A stretch of DNA of 64,000 nucleotides, taken from assembly GCA_040752025.1 (NCBI GenBank), contig JBFMFR010000042.1, positions 1 to 64,000 on the forward strand, given 5' to 3'. The notes beneath the pieces are model-generated. The model searched no databases and was not told the origin of the DNA. It saw only the letters and a list, made by a program, of their open reading frames with translations. This document shows, in pieces, positions 8,847 to 16,943 of the stretch. The position numbers were made by a program, and so were the translations under genes. Source of the DNA: JBFMFR01 sp040752025 (lineage in GTDB: Bacteria > Chloroflexota > Anaerolineae > Anaerolineales > UBA4823). Every line of letters begins with the position of its first letter. Positions within the stretch are counted from its first letter, which is position 1.

Positions 8847-10084
8847 AGCGAGTCGTCATTTCTACGGCCAGACGACATACTCAACCGGACGAAGTCTCGG
8901 GCAACGTTTACCTGGTAGATGCGGAAACCGGGTGTGTTTTGCAGCGCAGCGCGATGATCGAGCCACCTTACCGGGCGGAAGACACCAACCCGCGCGGCGG
9001 GATGCGAGGCTGCAAGGGCATCAGCATCCGGGAAGACCAGATTGCGATTGCGAATTCGGCGGCTGTTTTTCGCTATGATCCGCAGTGGAACCTGCTCGGC
9101 ATGATTTCCCACCCTTCCTGTTCGGCGATCCATGATATCGCTTTTCAGGGGGATACTCTGTGGGTGACTTCAGCGCGCACGGACGTGCTGATGCAATTCG
9201 ATCTGTTTGGAGAGTTGTTACAGCACTACTATCTGCGCAATCCTTCCCCGGCCTTGTCAAAATTAGGTTGGCGACCACCGGTTTTGCTGCCGGATGAGCA
9301 TATCCGCCAGGGGAAGATCGATTTTCGCAATCCACTGACTCACGACCAGGAATCCTACGACCGGGCGCACCTCAACAGCCTGTGCTTTTTGTCGAACGGC
9401 GAGATGCTGGTTTCCCTGGGGCAGGTGATTGGCTCGGAGCAGGCTTTCTTGCTGCAATTGAAGGGCCGGTTGATCCGCCTGGGTTTGTGGCCGTTGTTCC
9501 TGTCTTTCAATCGTGCAATTGGATCGCTGCTCAGGAAGCCAAAGGATTTGCACAGCAACCTGGTAGTCAGACCGGGCAAATCGCTGTCCGCGGTGGTGCG
9601 GATCTCTCCTGCCGGCAGACATACGTTGTCTCTGGCGATCCCAGACGTCAGCACTCCCAGCCATAGCTTGCTTGCCTTGCCAGATGACAGCGTGGTTTAT
9701 TTGAATACATCGGCTGGAACCGTGCTGCATTTCGACCCGCAGTCGGGGACAGTGATCAGCACGACGAAAGTTACGGATGGGTTTTTGCGCGGCGCGGCGA
9801 TGCTCTCAGAGAATACGGTTTTGTTGGGGAGCAAGGGTGAGTTGATCGTTTTTGGGTTAGATACCCAGCGAATTGCCAGCACATACAGGCTTACGGATGA
9901 TCCAAACGAAGCTGTCTATGATATAAAAGTATTCCCTGAGCACTATGCAGATTTGCCGGCCTCGTTCGAAGAGCACTTCGAGCGTTCGGCCGGATGCGGC
10001 GCGGCGGAATTGATCAAGACAGGCCGTAAGCTCCAGGCGCGAGACGCGGTTGGTGCAAACGCTGAATTTACAGATACGATTTAG
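8843..10084 (+). CDS. Putative beta-propeller protein of unknown function
   Basis: A 413-residue soluble protein without signal peptide or membrane span. It contains repeated short strand units of the form GNVYLVDAETG, AVFRYDPQWNL, TLWVTSARTDVLMQFD, SVVYLNTSAGTVLHFDPQ and GELIVFGLDTQRIASTY, each resembling the blade of a beta-propeller. It overlaps the upstream GT4 gene by four bases and precedes a sulfotransferase, so it is probably co-expressed with them. I cannot assign it to a named family. A scaffold or an enzyme acting on the glycan is possible. Nothing in the sequence shows catalytic residues with certainty. Confidence 0.75.
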   Translation: MKRVVISTARRHTQPDEVSGNVYLVDAETGCVLQRSAMIEPPYRAEDTNPRGGMRGCKGISIREDQIAIANSAAVFRYDPQWNLLGMISHPSCSAIHDIAFQGDTLWVTSARTDVLMQFDLFGELLQHYYLRNPSPALSKLGWRPPVLLPDEHIRQGKIDFRNPLTHDQESYDRAHLNSLCFLSNGEMLVSLGQVIGSEQAFLLQLKGRLIRLGLWPLFLSFNRAIGSLLRKPKDLHSNLVVRPGKSLSAVVRISPAGRHTLSLAIPDVSTPSHSLLALPDDSVVYLNTSAGTVLHFDPQSGTVISTTKVTDGFLRGAAMLSENTVLLGSKGELIVFGLDTQRIASTYRLTDDPNEAVYDIKVFPEHYADLPASFEEHFERSAGCGAAELIKTGRKLQARDAVGANAEFTDTI

Positions 10085-10154
10085 TGGTTCGACGGTTCGA
10101 ATCGAAGCGGAACAGGAAGTTTCGACCGATCAAAGATGTGAAAGGATAAAAGCT

Positions 10155-11042
10155 ATGCTGCCGAATTTTTTGGTTATCGGCGCGCCTAAGGCGGGGACGA
10201 CCTCCCTGTTTTACTACCTGGACCAGCATCCAGAGGTGTACATGTGCCCGATGAAGGAGGTGGGTTTTTTCTGGGCTTATGGAGGCTTTCAGCCGAAGGG
10301 CCCCGGGAATGAGCGCTTGCGCAACCGCGTGATCAGCGACCAGGCCCGCTACGAGGCGCTGTTCCAGGGTGTGAAAGACGAGAAAGCGATCGGGGAGGCC
10401 TCGGTGCGCTACCTGGCGAGCCCGAACTCTCCCGAATTGATCCGGCGATTCATCCCGGGCGCAAAGCTGATCGTCAGCCTGCGCCAGCCAGCCGACCGCG
10501 CCTTTTCAGCCTTTGTCCATAACCTGACCGATGGCGTCGAGCCTTGTACGGATTTCGCCGAAGCGCTCGAGCAAGAGAAGCAGGGCCAGCGCGAAGGTTG
10601 GACGCAAGCGCGCTATTTTCAGAATGGGCGTTACGCAACTTCTTTGAAACGCTATCTGGAGTATTTCGACCGCGGGCAGCTGCACATCTCCTTGTTCGAG
10701 GATTTGCGGGATGAACCTCTGAGTCTGATGAGCGATATTTATACATTCCTGGGGGTAAGGGCTGATTTCAAACCGGATACAACGCACCGGTATAACGTCT
10801 CGGGCTTGATCCGCAATCCCTTGCTGCGGGTATTATGGGCGCGGTTGAGCAAGCTGCGTGCTGCTGTGCGTCCCTTTTTTAGCCCCAGGGCGCGCTACCA
10901 GGTGGCCGAGTGGGTGATGCAGGATACGGTGAAACCGAAATTCTCACCAGAGCTGAGGGTAGAGTTGACTGAATATTACCGGGATGAAATCGAACAACTC
11001 CAGGAATTGCTGCAACGCGACCTGAGTGCCTGGTTGAAATGA
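10155..11042 (+). CDS. PAPS-dependent sulfotransferase (heparan/chondroitin sulfotransferase-like)
   Basis: A 295-residue protein starting directly with LPNFLVIGAPKAGTTSLFYY, whose GAPKAGTTSL loop binds the 5'-phosphosulfate of PAPS. SLRQPADRAFSAFVH gives the 3'-phosphate site (Arg and Ser), and HRYNVSG lies near the C-terminus. The reading frame stays open 35 codons upstream, but the ATG at 10155 has AAAGGA upstream and begins at the conserved strand, so it is preferred. It probably transfers sulfate to a hydroxyl on the glycan built by this locus. No PAPS-synthesis genes are in the window. Confidence 0.9.
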   Translation: MLPNFLVIGAPKAGTTSLFYYLDQHPEVYMCPMKEVGFFWAYGGFQPKGPGNERLRNRVISDQARYEALFQGVKDEKAIGEASVRYLASPNSPELIRRFIPGAKLIVSLRQPADRAFSAFVHNLTDGVEPCTDFAEALEQEKQGQREGWTQARYFQNGRYATSLKRYLEYFDRGQLHISLFEDLRDEPLSLMSDIYTFLGVRADFKPDTTHRYNVSGLIRNPLLRVLWARLSKLRAAVRPFFSPRARYQVAEWVMQDTVKPKFSPELRVELTEYYRDEIEQLQELLQRDLSAWLK

Positions 11043-11080
11043 GACTGATTGGTGGTAAAGGGAATCCGGGGAGGTCGGGT

Positions 11081-12316
11081 GTGAAACATATCGCTATATG
11101 GGGTGCATGGTACGGCAGCCACAACGTGGGCGACCAGGTGCTTTTGCTCACGATTACAGACATTCTGACCAGGATGATTGGCGATGTCGGAACAGGAAGT
11201 TCCGTGCGCTTCACGGTTTTGACCAATAACCCCACGCATGTGCGCAATTATACGAGCCTGGAGTCGCACTGCCAGATCGAGGCGTGGCATAACCGCAAGC
11301 AGTTCCTCAGGCTGCTGCGCGCTTTGGCCGATTGTGATTTGTTCATTTTTGGCGGCGGTGTGCCGTTTTACGAGGAACGCGCCCATGTATTGGCCATGGC
11401 GCTGTTAGTTGGGATCGCCCGGGGGATGCGCATGCCCTATATGACCTGGACAGTATCCAGCCAGGTTGTCCAGGACCGTTTTGCAAAGCGGGTTTTTGGT
11501 TGGGCGATGAATGGGGCCAGCGCAATCACTTATCGTGATGAACATACGCACCAGTTGTTTCAGTCGTGTGGGGTCAGTCGCCCGATGCAGCTAACCGCCG
11601 ACCCAGGCTTCTGGCTTGAGGCCGCTCCAGCGGAGCAGGTGGAGGCGTTTCTAGGGGAGATGGGCGAGGAAGCTCTGACGAGTATAGATCCTGCCCGGCC
11701 CTGGGTGGCGTTGACGCCGCGTACCCTGCGCAGCCGCGATGGTGAAGCAGAAACGCACTACAACCCGAAGACGCAGACGCAGTTCGAGCAGGAGATTGCT
11801 TGTTTCGCGGCTGCCCTGGACTGGCTGTGGGAGCAGGGTTATCAGCCGGTTTTCGTGCCGATGAACACCGTTGCGCCAGATGACGACCGCATTGCCTCTC
11901 GATTGGCGATGGAAGCCGCTACTCATGGGGATCGGGCATTGCTTCTGGATGAAGAAATCCGCCCGCGTTTAGCCCCCGCTTTATACCAGCGCTGCCAGGC
12001 CAGCTTTGTGGCGCGCGTGCACGGCAGCATCACTTCGATGGTAGCCAATTGCCCGGTGATGATGTACGCTTTCGCGCCCAAGCACGCCGGGATCATGGCG
12101 TCTATGGGCCTGGAGGCTTACAGTTTAGCGGAGGCTGAGGCTACCCCGCTAAGAACAGTCCAGATGCTGGCAGATTTGCTGGCGAACCGCCAACAGGTGA
12201 GGCTGTCGATGGCGAAACAACTGGAGGTTTTACGACAAGAAGCCCTCATCCCGGCGCAGCTCGCCGTCGAGATATTGCAGAGTCGTGATCCCGGCAAAAC
12301 CCTCAGGGGCAGTTGA
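11081..12316 (+). CDS. Polysaccharide pyruvyl transferase family protein (CsaB/WcaK-like)
   Basis: A 411-residue protein. HIAIWGAWYGSHNVGDQVLL at the N-terminus is the G-x-x-N-x-GD signature of the family. DLFIFGGGVPFYEER, YRDEHTHQLF and FVARVHGSITSMVANCPVMM (the conserved R-x-H) follow. Family enzymes add a ketal pyruvate from phosphoenolpyruvate to a sugar. The GTG at 11081, with GGGGAGG six bases before it, is preferred to an ATG at 11039 that has no ribosome site. The 3' end overlaps the convergent gene on the other strand by 14 bases. Confidence 0.88.
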   Translation: MKHIAIWGAWYGSHNVGDQVLLLTITDILTRMIGDVGTGSSVRFTVLTNNPTHVRNYTSLESHCQIEAWHNRKQFLRLLRALADCDLFIFGGGVPFYEERAHVLAMALLVGIARGMRMPYMTWTVSSQVVQDRFAKRVFGWAMNGASAITYRDEHTHQLFQSCGVSRPMQLTADPGFWLEAAPAEQVEAFLGEMGEEALTSIDPARPWVALTPRTLRSRDGEAETHYNPKTQTQFEQEIACFAAALDWLWEQGYQPVFVPMNTVAPDDDRIASRLAMEAATHGDRALLLDEEIRPRLAPALYQRCQASFVARVHGSITSMVANCPVMMYAFAPKHAGIMASMGLEAYSLAEAEATPLRTVQMLADLLANRQQVRLSMAKQLEVLRQEALIPAQLAVEILQSRDPGKTLRGS

Positions 12317-14363
12317 CGGGATCGTTGCGCGGGACGAGCAATTGCACGCCAAATTCGGGCAAGGTGGCAATGGGCGCGTAATAGCACATGATTGGTGCAG
12401 CCACCCACTTCACCCAGACGTTGTTTTCTTCCCCGAAGCTGAACTGGTCTCCCTTGGTATTCAGGTAGAAGGGTTCGCTAATGATGAGGGAGAAGCGTTT
12501 ATTGGCCAGGTCCCTGTATAGGTCTGCAAAGTAGTCAGCCTTCCCGGACATGGCGTTGTCCATCATGAATTTCTTCTCGTATTCGGGGACCAGGGGGATG
12601 TTTTTGACGTAATCGAAGGTCAACAACTGGCGCTGGTCGATAAAAAGCACTTCGCCTCTGCGCAGAGCCTTTTCAGCGCGCAGGGTGATCAAATCCAGGG
12701 TTTCCTGGGTTGCCTGCCGGGTGGGCAGGTGCAGCGGTTTTTCGCCTTTGAGCGCGCTCCAGGCCGGCAAGACCAGGGCGAAGGCCAGGACCACTTGCAG
12801 CCAGGCAGGCCATTTCGCAGGGATGAGTTCTGGCGTAACGGACTCCTGTGCTGGGACTGATCCCATAGAGCGTAGGGCCAGTGCGGCGAGCAAGGCCAGC
12901 GTGATGAAAAGCATATCCATATTGTGGAGATTGCTGCCTCCGCCAATCTTCACACTGGCAACCGTGCCAATCGCCAGAAAGGCCAGGCAGGCGGCCAGGT
13001 AGGTCAGGTCTTGCAGCCAGTTGACGCGCCAGCGTTTGCTGATCGCCGTCCAGAGCAGCAGGATCGATACCGGGACAATCGCCAGGGTCAGGCCGAGTAA
13101 GATGCCATCCGAGTAAGTGACGTTTGGAAACAGGCGATACCAGAGCAGGGGCTGGGAGAGTTTGCTCGTCGAGGAAAGAACTTGCGGGGAGAAGACAAAT
13201 AGCTTGTTGTTGGTGAGGGCGCCAGCAACCAGCCCCAGGGCGCCCACCAGGCCAATTGGGACCAGCCGCAGCACCTGCCGCCACCAGGCAGTGTGTTTTT
13301 CAAAGTGAAATTCGGATAACAGGATAATTACAGCCCAGGCAGCCCCGGCAGGCAGCCAGGTCCACCTGCTGGAGGTGGCGTAATAGCTGGTCAAGGCTAC
13401 ACCCAGCAGAGACAAGACCAAATTGGTGCGGCTCAACGGCTGCACTCGGTATGGTTGTACAAAGGCGACCAGTAACAAAGCGCTGACCATCAGGTGCGGG
13501 TAGACCGGCCCCTGGGCCAGGAACAGGTACACCCACAGCAAGAAAGTCCACCTGGCCAGGTGAATCGAGCTTTGCTTGAGCTGGCTCCAGCGGGATAGAT
13601 GGAAGCTAAAGAGCAAGTAAGGGAGGATATACAGCAGAGCATCCCACAGGCGGTGCAGCCAGATCGGCGTATTGGGGATGGCGAAAACGATGCCCCAGAG
13701 CAGATAACGACCGGGCGAGTCGTAGGGGATGGATAGCTGACCGGGATAGTTGTACCGGCCGGGATCTACTTGAAGGGAGAAATCGTACAGGCGATTCCCT
13801 TCGGACCAGGAGAGCGAGAAGGGGTAAGCGGTGACAGTGGACAGGCGGGCGAAGACGAAGAACAGAGCGCCCACGAAAACGATGGCGAAGGCCAGGTTAG
13901 CAGGCGTGGCCAGCCATTCAGAGTTTGGCAAGGTGATCAGAACAGCGACCAGCAGGCTGCAGAACAACATCAGCAGCAAGCGCAGGTAGGCCCCAGAGAA
14001 AATATCGCCCCAGGCAGTATGAAGCAACAACCAGACAGGCAGCAAAGCAAGGGCCGTAGCTAACAGCCAACGCAGCCAGCCCAGGTTGCTGGGCCACTTC
14101 GCGGCCAGGAAAGCAGCCATCTTTAGTTCTACCTGGCGTAATTGCGCTGGTTTCCAGATCGCTACCAGGGAAAGCGCCAGTAAAAGCAAGCAAAAAATGG
14201 CAAAGATAACGAAAGCCAAAGCCCATTTGAGTGAGAACTTCCCCAGCCATTCACCTGCTGTGGGTCCCAGGATATAGAACTCCTGCGTCATGCGCCACAA
14301 GACAGTTCCTGCGAACAGGCTGCCAGCCAATTTCTTCAACCAAAACAAGGCAGAGGATTTCAT
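12303..14363 (-). CDS. Polytopic membrane protein, paralogue 2 of a locus-specific family
   Basis: A 686-residue protein with about 12 membrane segments and a soluble C-terminal domain from about residue 570. Between membrane segments it has YPFSLSWSEGNRLYDFS, SPGRYLLWGI, PIWLHRLWDAL, and SVKIGGGSNLHNMDM near residue 471. The C-terminal domain has DQRQLLTFDYVKN, VPEYEKKFMMDNAMSG, LIISEPFYL, FGEENNVWV and CYY, ending NCP. It is clearly homologous over its whole length to the protein at 16944, and more distantly to that at 2232. The acidic residue in the first large external loop (SWSEGNR) would suit a GT-C catalytic site. Function is inferred, not proven. Confidence 0.82.
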   Translation of the reverse strand: MKSSALFWLKKLAGSLFAGTVLWRMTQEFYILGPTAGEWLGKFSLKWALAFVIFAIFCLLLLALSLVAIWKPAQLRQVELKMAAFLAAKWPSNLGWLRWLLATALALLPVWLLLHTAWGDIFSGAYLRLLLMLFCSLLVAVLITLPNSEWLATPANLAFAIVFVGALFFVFARLSTVTAYPFSLSWSEGNRLYDFSLQVDPGRYNYPGQLSIPYDSPGRYLLWGIVFAIPNTPIWLHRLWDALLYILPYLLFSFHLSRWSQLKQSSIHLARWTFLLWVYLFLAQGPVYPHLMVSALLLVAFVQPYRVQPLSRTNLVLSLLGVALTSYYATSSRWTWLPAGAAWAVIILLSEFHFEKHTAWWRQVLRLVPIGLVGALGLVAGALTNNKLFVFSPQVLSSTSKLSQPLLWYRLFPNVTYSDGILLGLTLAIVPVSILLLWTAISKRWRVNWLQDLTYLAACLAFLAIGTVASVKIGGGSNLHNMDMLFITLALLAALALRSMGSVPAQESVTPELIPAKWPAWLQVVLAFALVLPAWSALKGEKPLHLPTRQATQETLDLITLRAEKALRRGEVLFIDQRQLLTFDYVKNIPLVPEYEKKFMMDNAMSGKADYFADLYRDLANKRFSLIISEPFYLNTKGDQFSFGEENNVWVKWVAAPIMCYYAPIATLPEFGVQLLVPRNDPVNCP

Positions 14364-14369
14364 GACGGT

Positions 14370-15227
14370 TTACTCGAGGGGAGCGGCCTGGTGAGGCGGG
14401 GTGCCCCAGCGTGGCTGGGAAGCCAGCACTTGCAGCCTGGTGGCCGAATCCACCTGGTCGTCGCCGGTCAGGAATTCTGGAAGGATGTCAGGGCGAATTT
14501 GTTCGAATGCTTTCAGATCGCGCTGGGTGATCGCAGAGTCTACATGCCCGAAATGTTTTTCAAACACACTCAGGTAGGCGGGCACGCGAAAGCGGTTCAA
14601 ATTGCTGGGTGGGTTGAGCCATTTGCGCCAGCTTTCCTCAGAATAGGTCAACATTTGGAATGGATATCTGAACAGATGGTCTTGCAAGTTGATAAAATGC
14701 AGGTTGAGGCCATCCGGGTGGGTGATGGCAGCTAAAGCCTGGATGGTGTGATCTACATCATCCAGGTGTTCCAGCACTGAAGAACTGAAGATCAGATCCA
14801 CAGGTCGGAAGTCCGCAGATTCTGCTAATTCGCACACATCCATTCTGAGAACAGTCAGGTATTCCGGTTTGGGTGCGATGCGCCCGGCGTTTTGTGTCAG
14901 GTATTGGCTGAACTCTGGCAGCAGGTTTTTATTATAATAATCGTCTGGCGAGGTATATTTGTCACACAGAACCACGTGAGCAGCACCGGCTTGCAGCAGC
15001 ATGCAGCCCAGAACGTAGGTGCCACCATAGCCGAATACCATCACACGCTTTCCCTGTAAGGTGTGCCCGGCAGCCAGGACCGTACGCTGATATCTTTCAA
15101 AAGCGAAGCGTGGTATGCGCGTCTCGGCGCCGGAGAGCAAGAACCATTGTTGGTGCAGCATCAAGCGGAAGATGGGAGTGGGGATGAAGCGGCGGATCAG
15201 GCGCGGAAGTGTGTATTTAAAAAACAT
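14370..15227 (-). CDS. SAM-dependent methyltransferase
   Basis: A 285-residue class I methyltransferase-like protein. GKRVMVFGYGGTYVLGCMLL is the SAM-binding glycine loop (VFGYGGTYVLG), VVLCDKYTSPDDYY gives an acidic residue after strand 2, and LIFSSSVLEHLDDVDHTIQA is the typical motif after strand 4. A basic N-terminal stretch includes LPRLIRRFIPTPIF, which could bind membrane or a lipid-linked substrate. It may modify a sugar or cap a glycan. It sits 6 bp after paralogue 2 in reverse order and 2 bp before the next membrane gene, in a compact operon. Confidence 0.8.
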   Translation of the reverse strand: MFFKYTLPRLIRRFIPTPIFRLMLHQQWFLLSGAETRIPRFAFERYQRTVLAAGHTLQGKRVMVFGYGGTYVLGCMLLQAGAAHVVLCDKYTSPDDYYNKNLLPEFSQYLTQNAGRIAPKPEYLTVLRMDVCELAESADFRPVDLIFSSSVLEHLDDVDHTIQALAAITHPDGLNLHFINLQDHLFRYPFQMLTYSEESWRKWLNPPSNLNRFRVPAYLSVFEKHFGHVDSAITQRDLKAFEQIRPDILPEFLTGDDQVDSATRLQVLASQPRWGTPPHQAAPLE

Positions 15228-15229
15228 CT

Positions 15230-16909
15230 TTAGCCATCGGTTTCGGATTGTAGATTGTCTTGCTTGGTTATGAGCCTGGCGCCAGTCATGGATCTATTCC
15301 AATCCCAAAGCATAAACAGGAAGGCGGTGGCTACGCCCAAGCCCAACGTTTTGAATAAATCGACCACTGGCCATGCGAAGGAGGTGTAACGGCGTAAGTA
15401 CCAGGGGATGAACCAGGCCAGGATGGTGCACAGGCTGATAATGGCTCTCCGCAGCCAGGGATCGGGGGCGCGGCGTTGTTCTAACCACGCCCAGGCGACC
15501 AGGGCAACTTGCAGCCCAGCAAAAGCCGTGCGGTAACGGGGATTATCCCACATATCACCGCCGCTGCGGAAGGCTGCGACCAGGATGCCGATCCAGATCA
15601 GCGCGCTGATCATATTGGTGAAACTACGGCTGCGCTCGGCAGATTTCCTGCGCAGCGCCAATGTGGGAGCATAGATCAGCATGCCCAGCAACAAAGTCCA
15701 ACCCAACGAGCGCCACATTACGATGGGAGGCCAGAGAGGAGCCTGGCTGCCAACGATGAGCGCAGCCGGCAGGAAAGGCTGCATCACGCCGTAGGCCATC
15801 AAGATCAACAGATGTGACCACTCGGGCGTGTTTTTCAGGATCAGTTGCAGCCAGCCTGAAGCGTGTTTACTCATGCCCGCTTGCAGTTCAGCGGATCGGC
15901 GCAGCCACCAACTTAAGAGTTCCAATGGGTTTGACATTTGCCGGGGGGCAAGCTGATTGAGCGTCAGCCACGAGCCAAGCAGACCGAAGGCGACCAGGGT
16001 GATAATGGCCAGCCAGAACCAGCGCAGGCGCATGAGGTCTTTTAGCTGGCTACCAAACAGGGACAGGGCAGCCAGGGCTAACATGAGCATGAGCAAAGCG
16101 GCGAAGGGCGGGGAGAAAGTCAGGTAGAGCAGCAGAGGCAAAAATACCCAGGCCAGGTTGCGGAGCGTGCGCTCCTGGTGGTATTTCGACAGGCCATAAA
16201 AAGACACGACGGTCAGAGTTACGGTGAATGCCTCGCGCATCTGCGAACTGCCCAACAGGATCGCTTCGGGGTAAAGCGCCAGGAGCCAGGCCGCCAGCCA
16301 GGCGACGCGTTCACCCCAGATGCGGCGAGAAAACGCCCAGGTAAACAAAACCGCCAGAGAAGAAAAAGCGGCGGTAATGATCACCATCAGCAAGGGCAGG
16401 TGGGCCGGCCCTCCCAGGTAGCGATAAACAACGGCGCTGATGAAAAGCAGGCCGCCATATTGGTCCGCGGCCCGGTATCCGCGTGCATCTGGCTGGAATG
16501 CTACCCAGAGGGGCTTGCCGGAGCGGGCCAGCCTCCAGGCTGCCTGGTCTCGCTCGCTGGCGTCGCCCATGATGTAGCCGCCTTGCTCTGCCGGGGAGCC
16601 ATGTCCCCAAATTGGAGCGGCGACGAACCATAGAACTCCTGCACCCAGCCGCAAGACGACTGCGATGACCAATAACCATCCCAACCAGCGGGGCGGCTGC
16701 TCACTGCGCAGCAGCCACCAGATGCCAAGGACGACAGCGCTGGTGAGCAGGCTAATGCTCACAAAAGACGCCAACCCGGAGAAATTCAAGGCCCCTGACG
16801 AAATCCGGGCCAGCATCAGTGAAACGCCGCCAACGAATACCGCCAGCAAGCCGATTGCCAGGGCTTTCCATAATCCGGGGATGTGATCGAAACGAGGTGG
16901 TTTACGCAT
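15230..16909 (-). CDS. Polytopic ArnT/PMT-like glycosyltransferase (GT-C)
   Basis: A 559-residue protein starting MRKPPRFDHIPGLWKALAIG, with about 11 membrane segments. In the first external loop, MGDASERDQAAWRLARSG and ADQYGGLLFISAVVYR resemble the acidic loop and following helix of PMT_2/ArnT-type transferases, which take sugars from polyprenyl phosphate. EAILLGSSQMREAFTVTL is another family-like segment. The frame is open 51 codons further upstream, but that would overlap the preceding gene's 3' end by 119 bases, so the ATG at 16909 is chosen. The donor could come from the GT2 enzymes at 5465 or 47348. Confidence 0.8.
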   Translation of the reverse strand: MRKPPRFDHIPGLWKALAIGLLAVFVGGVSLMLARISSGALNFSGLASFVSISLLTSAVVLGIWWLLRSEQPPRWLGWLLVIAVVLRLGAGVLWFVAAPIWGHGSPAEQGGYIMGDASERDQAAWRLARSGKPLWVAFQPDARGYRAADQYGGLLFISAVVYRYLGGPAHLPLLMVIITAAFSSLAVLFTWAFSRRIWGERVAWLAAWLLALYPEAILLGSSQMREAFTVTLTVVSFYGLSKYHQERTLRNLAWVFLPLLLYLTFSPPFAALLMLMLALAALSLFGSQLKDLMRLRWFWLAIITLVAFGLLGSWLTLNQLAPRQMSNPLELLSWWLRRSAELQAGMSKHASGWLQLILKNTPEWSHLLILMAYGVMQPFLPAALIVGSQAPLWPPIVMWRSLGWTLLLGMLIYAPTLALRRKSAERSRSFTNMISALIWIGILVAAFRSGGDMWDNPRYRTAFAGLQVALVAWAWLEQRRAPDPWLRRAIISLCTILAWFIPWYLRRYTSFAWPVVDLFKTLGLGVATAFLFMLWDWNRSMTGARLITKQDNLQSETDG

Positions 16910-16943
16910 AACAGCAAATTCTACCGTAATCCTGCGTCTATCA

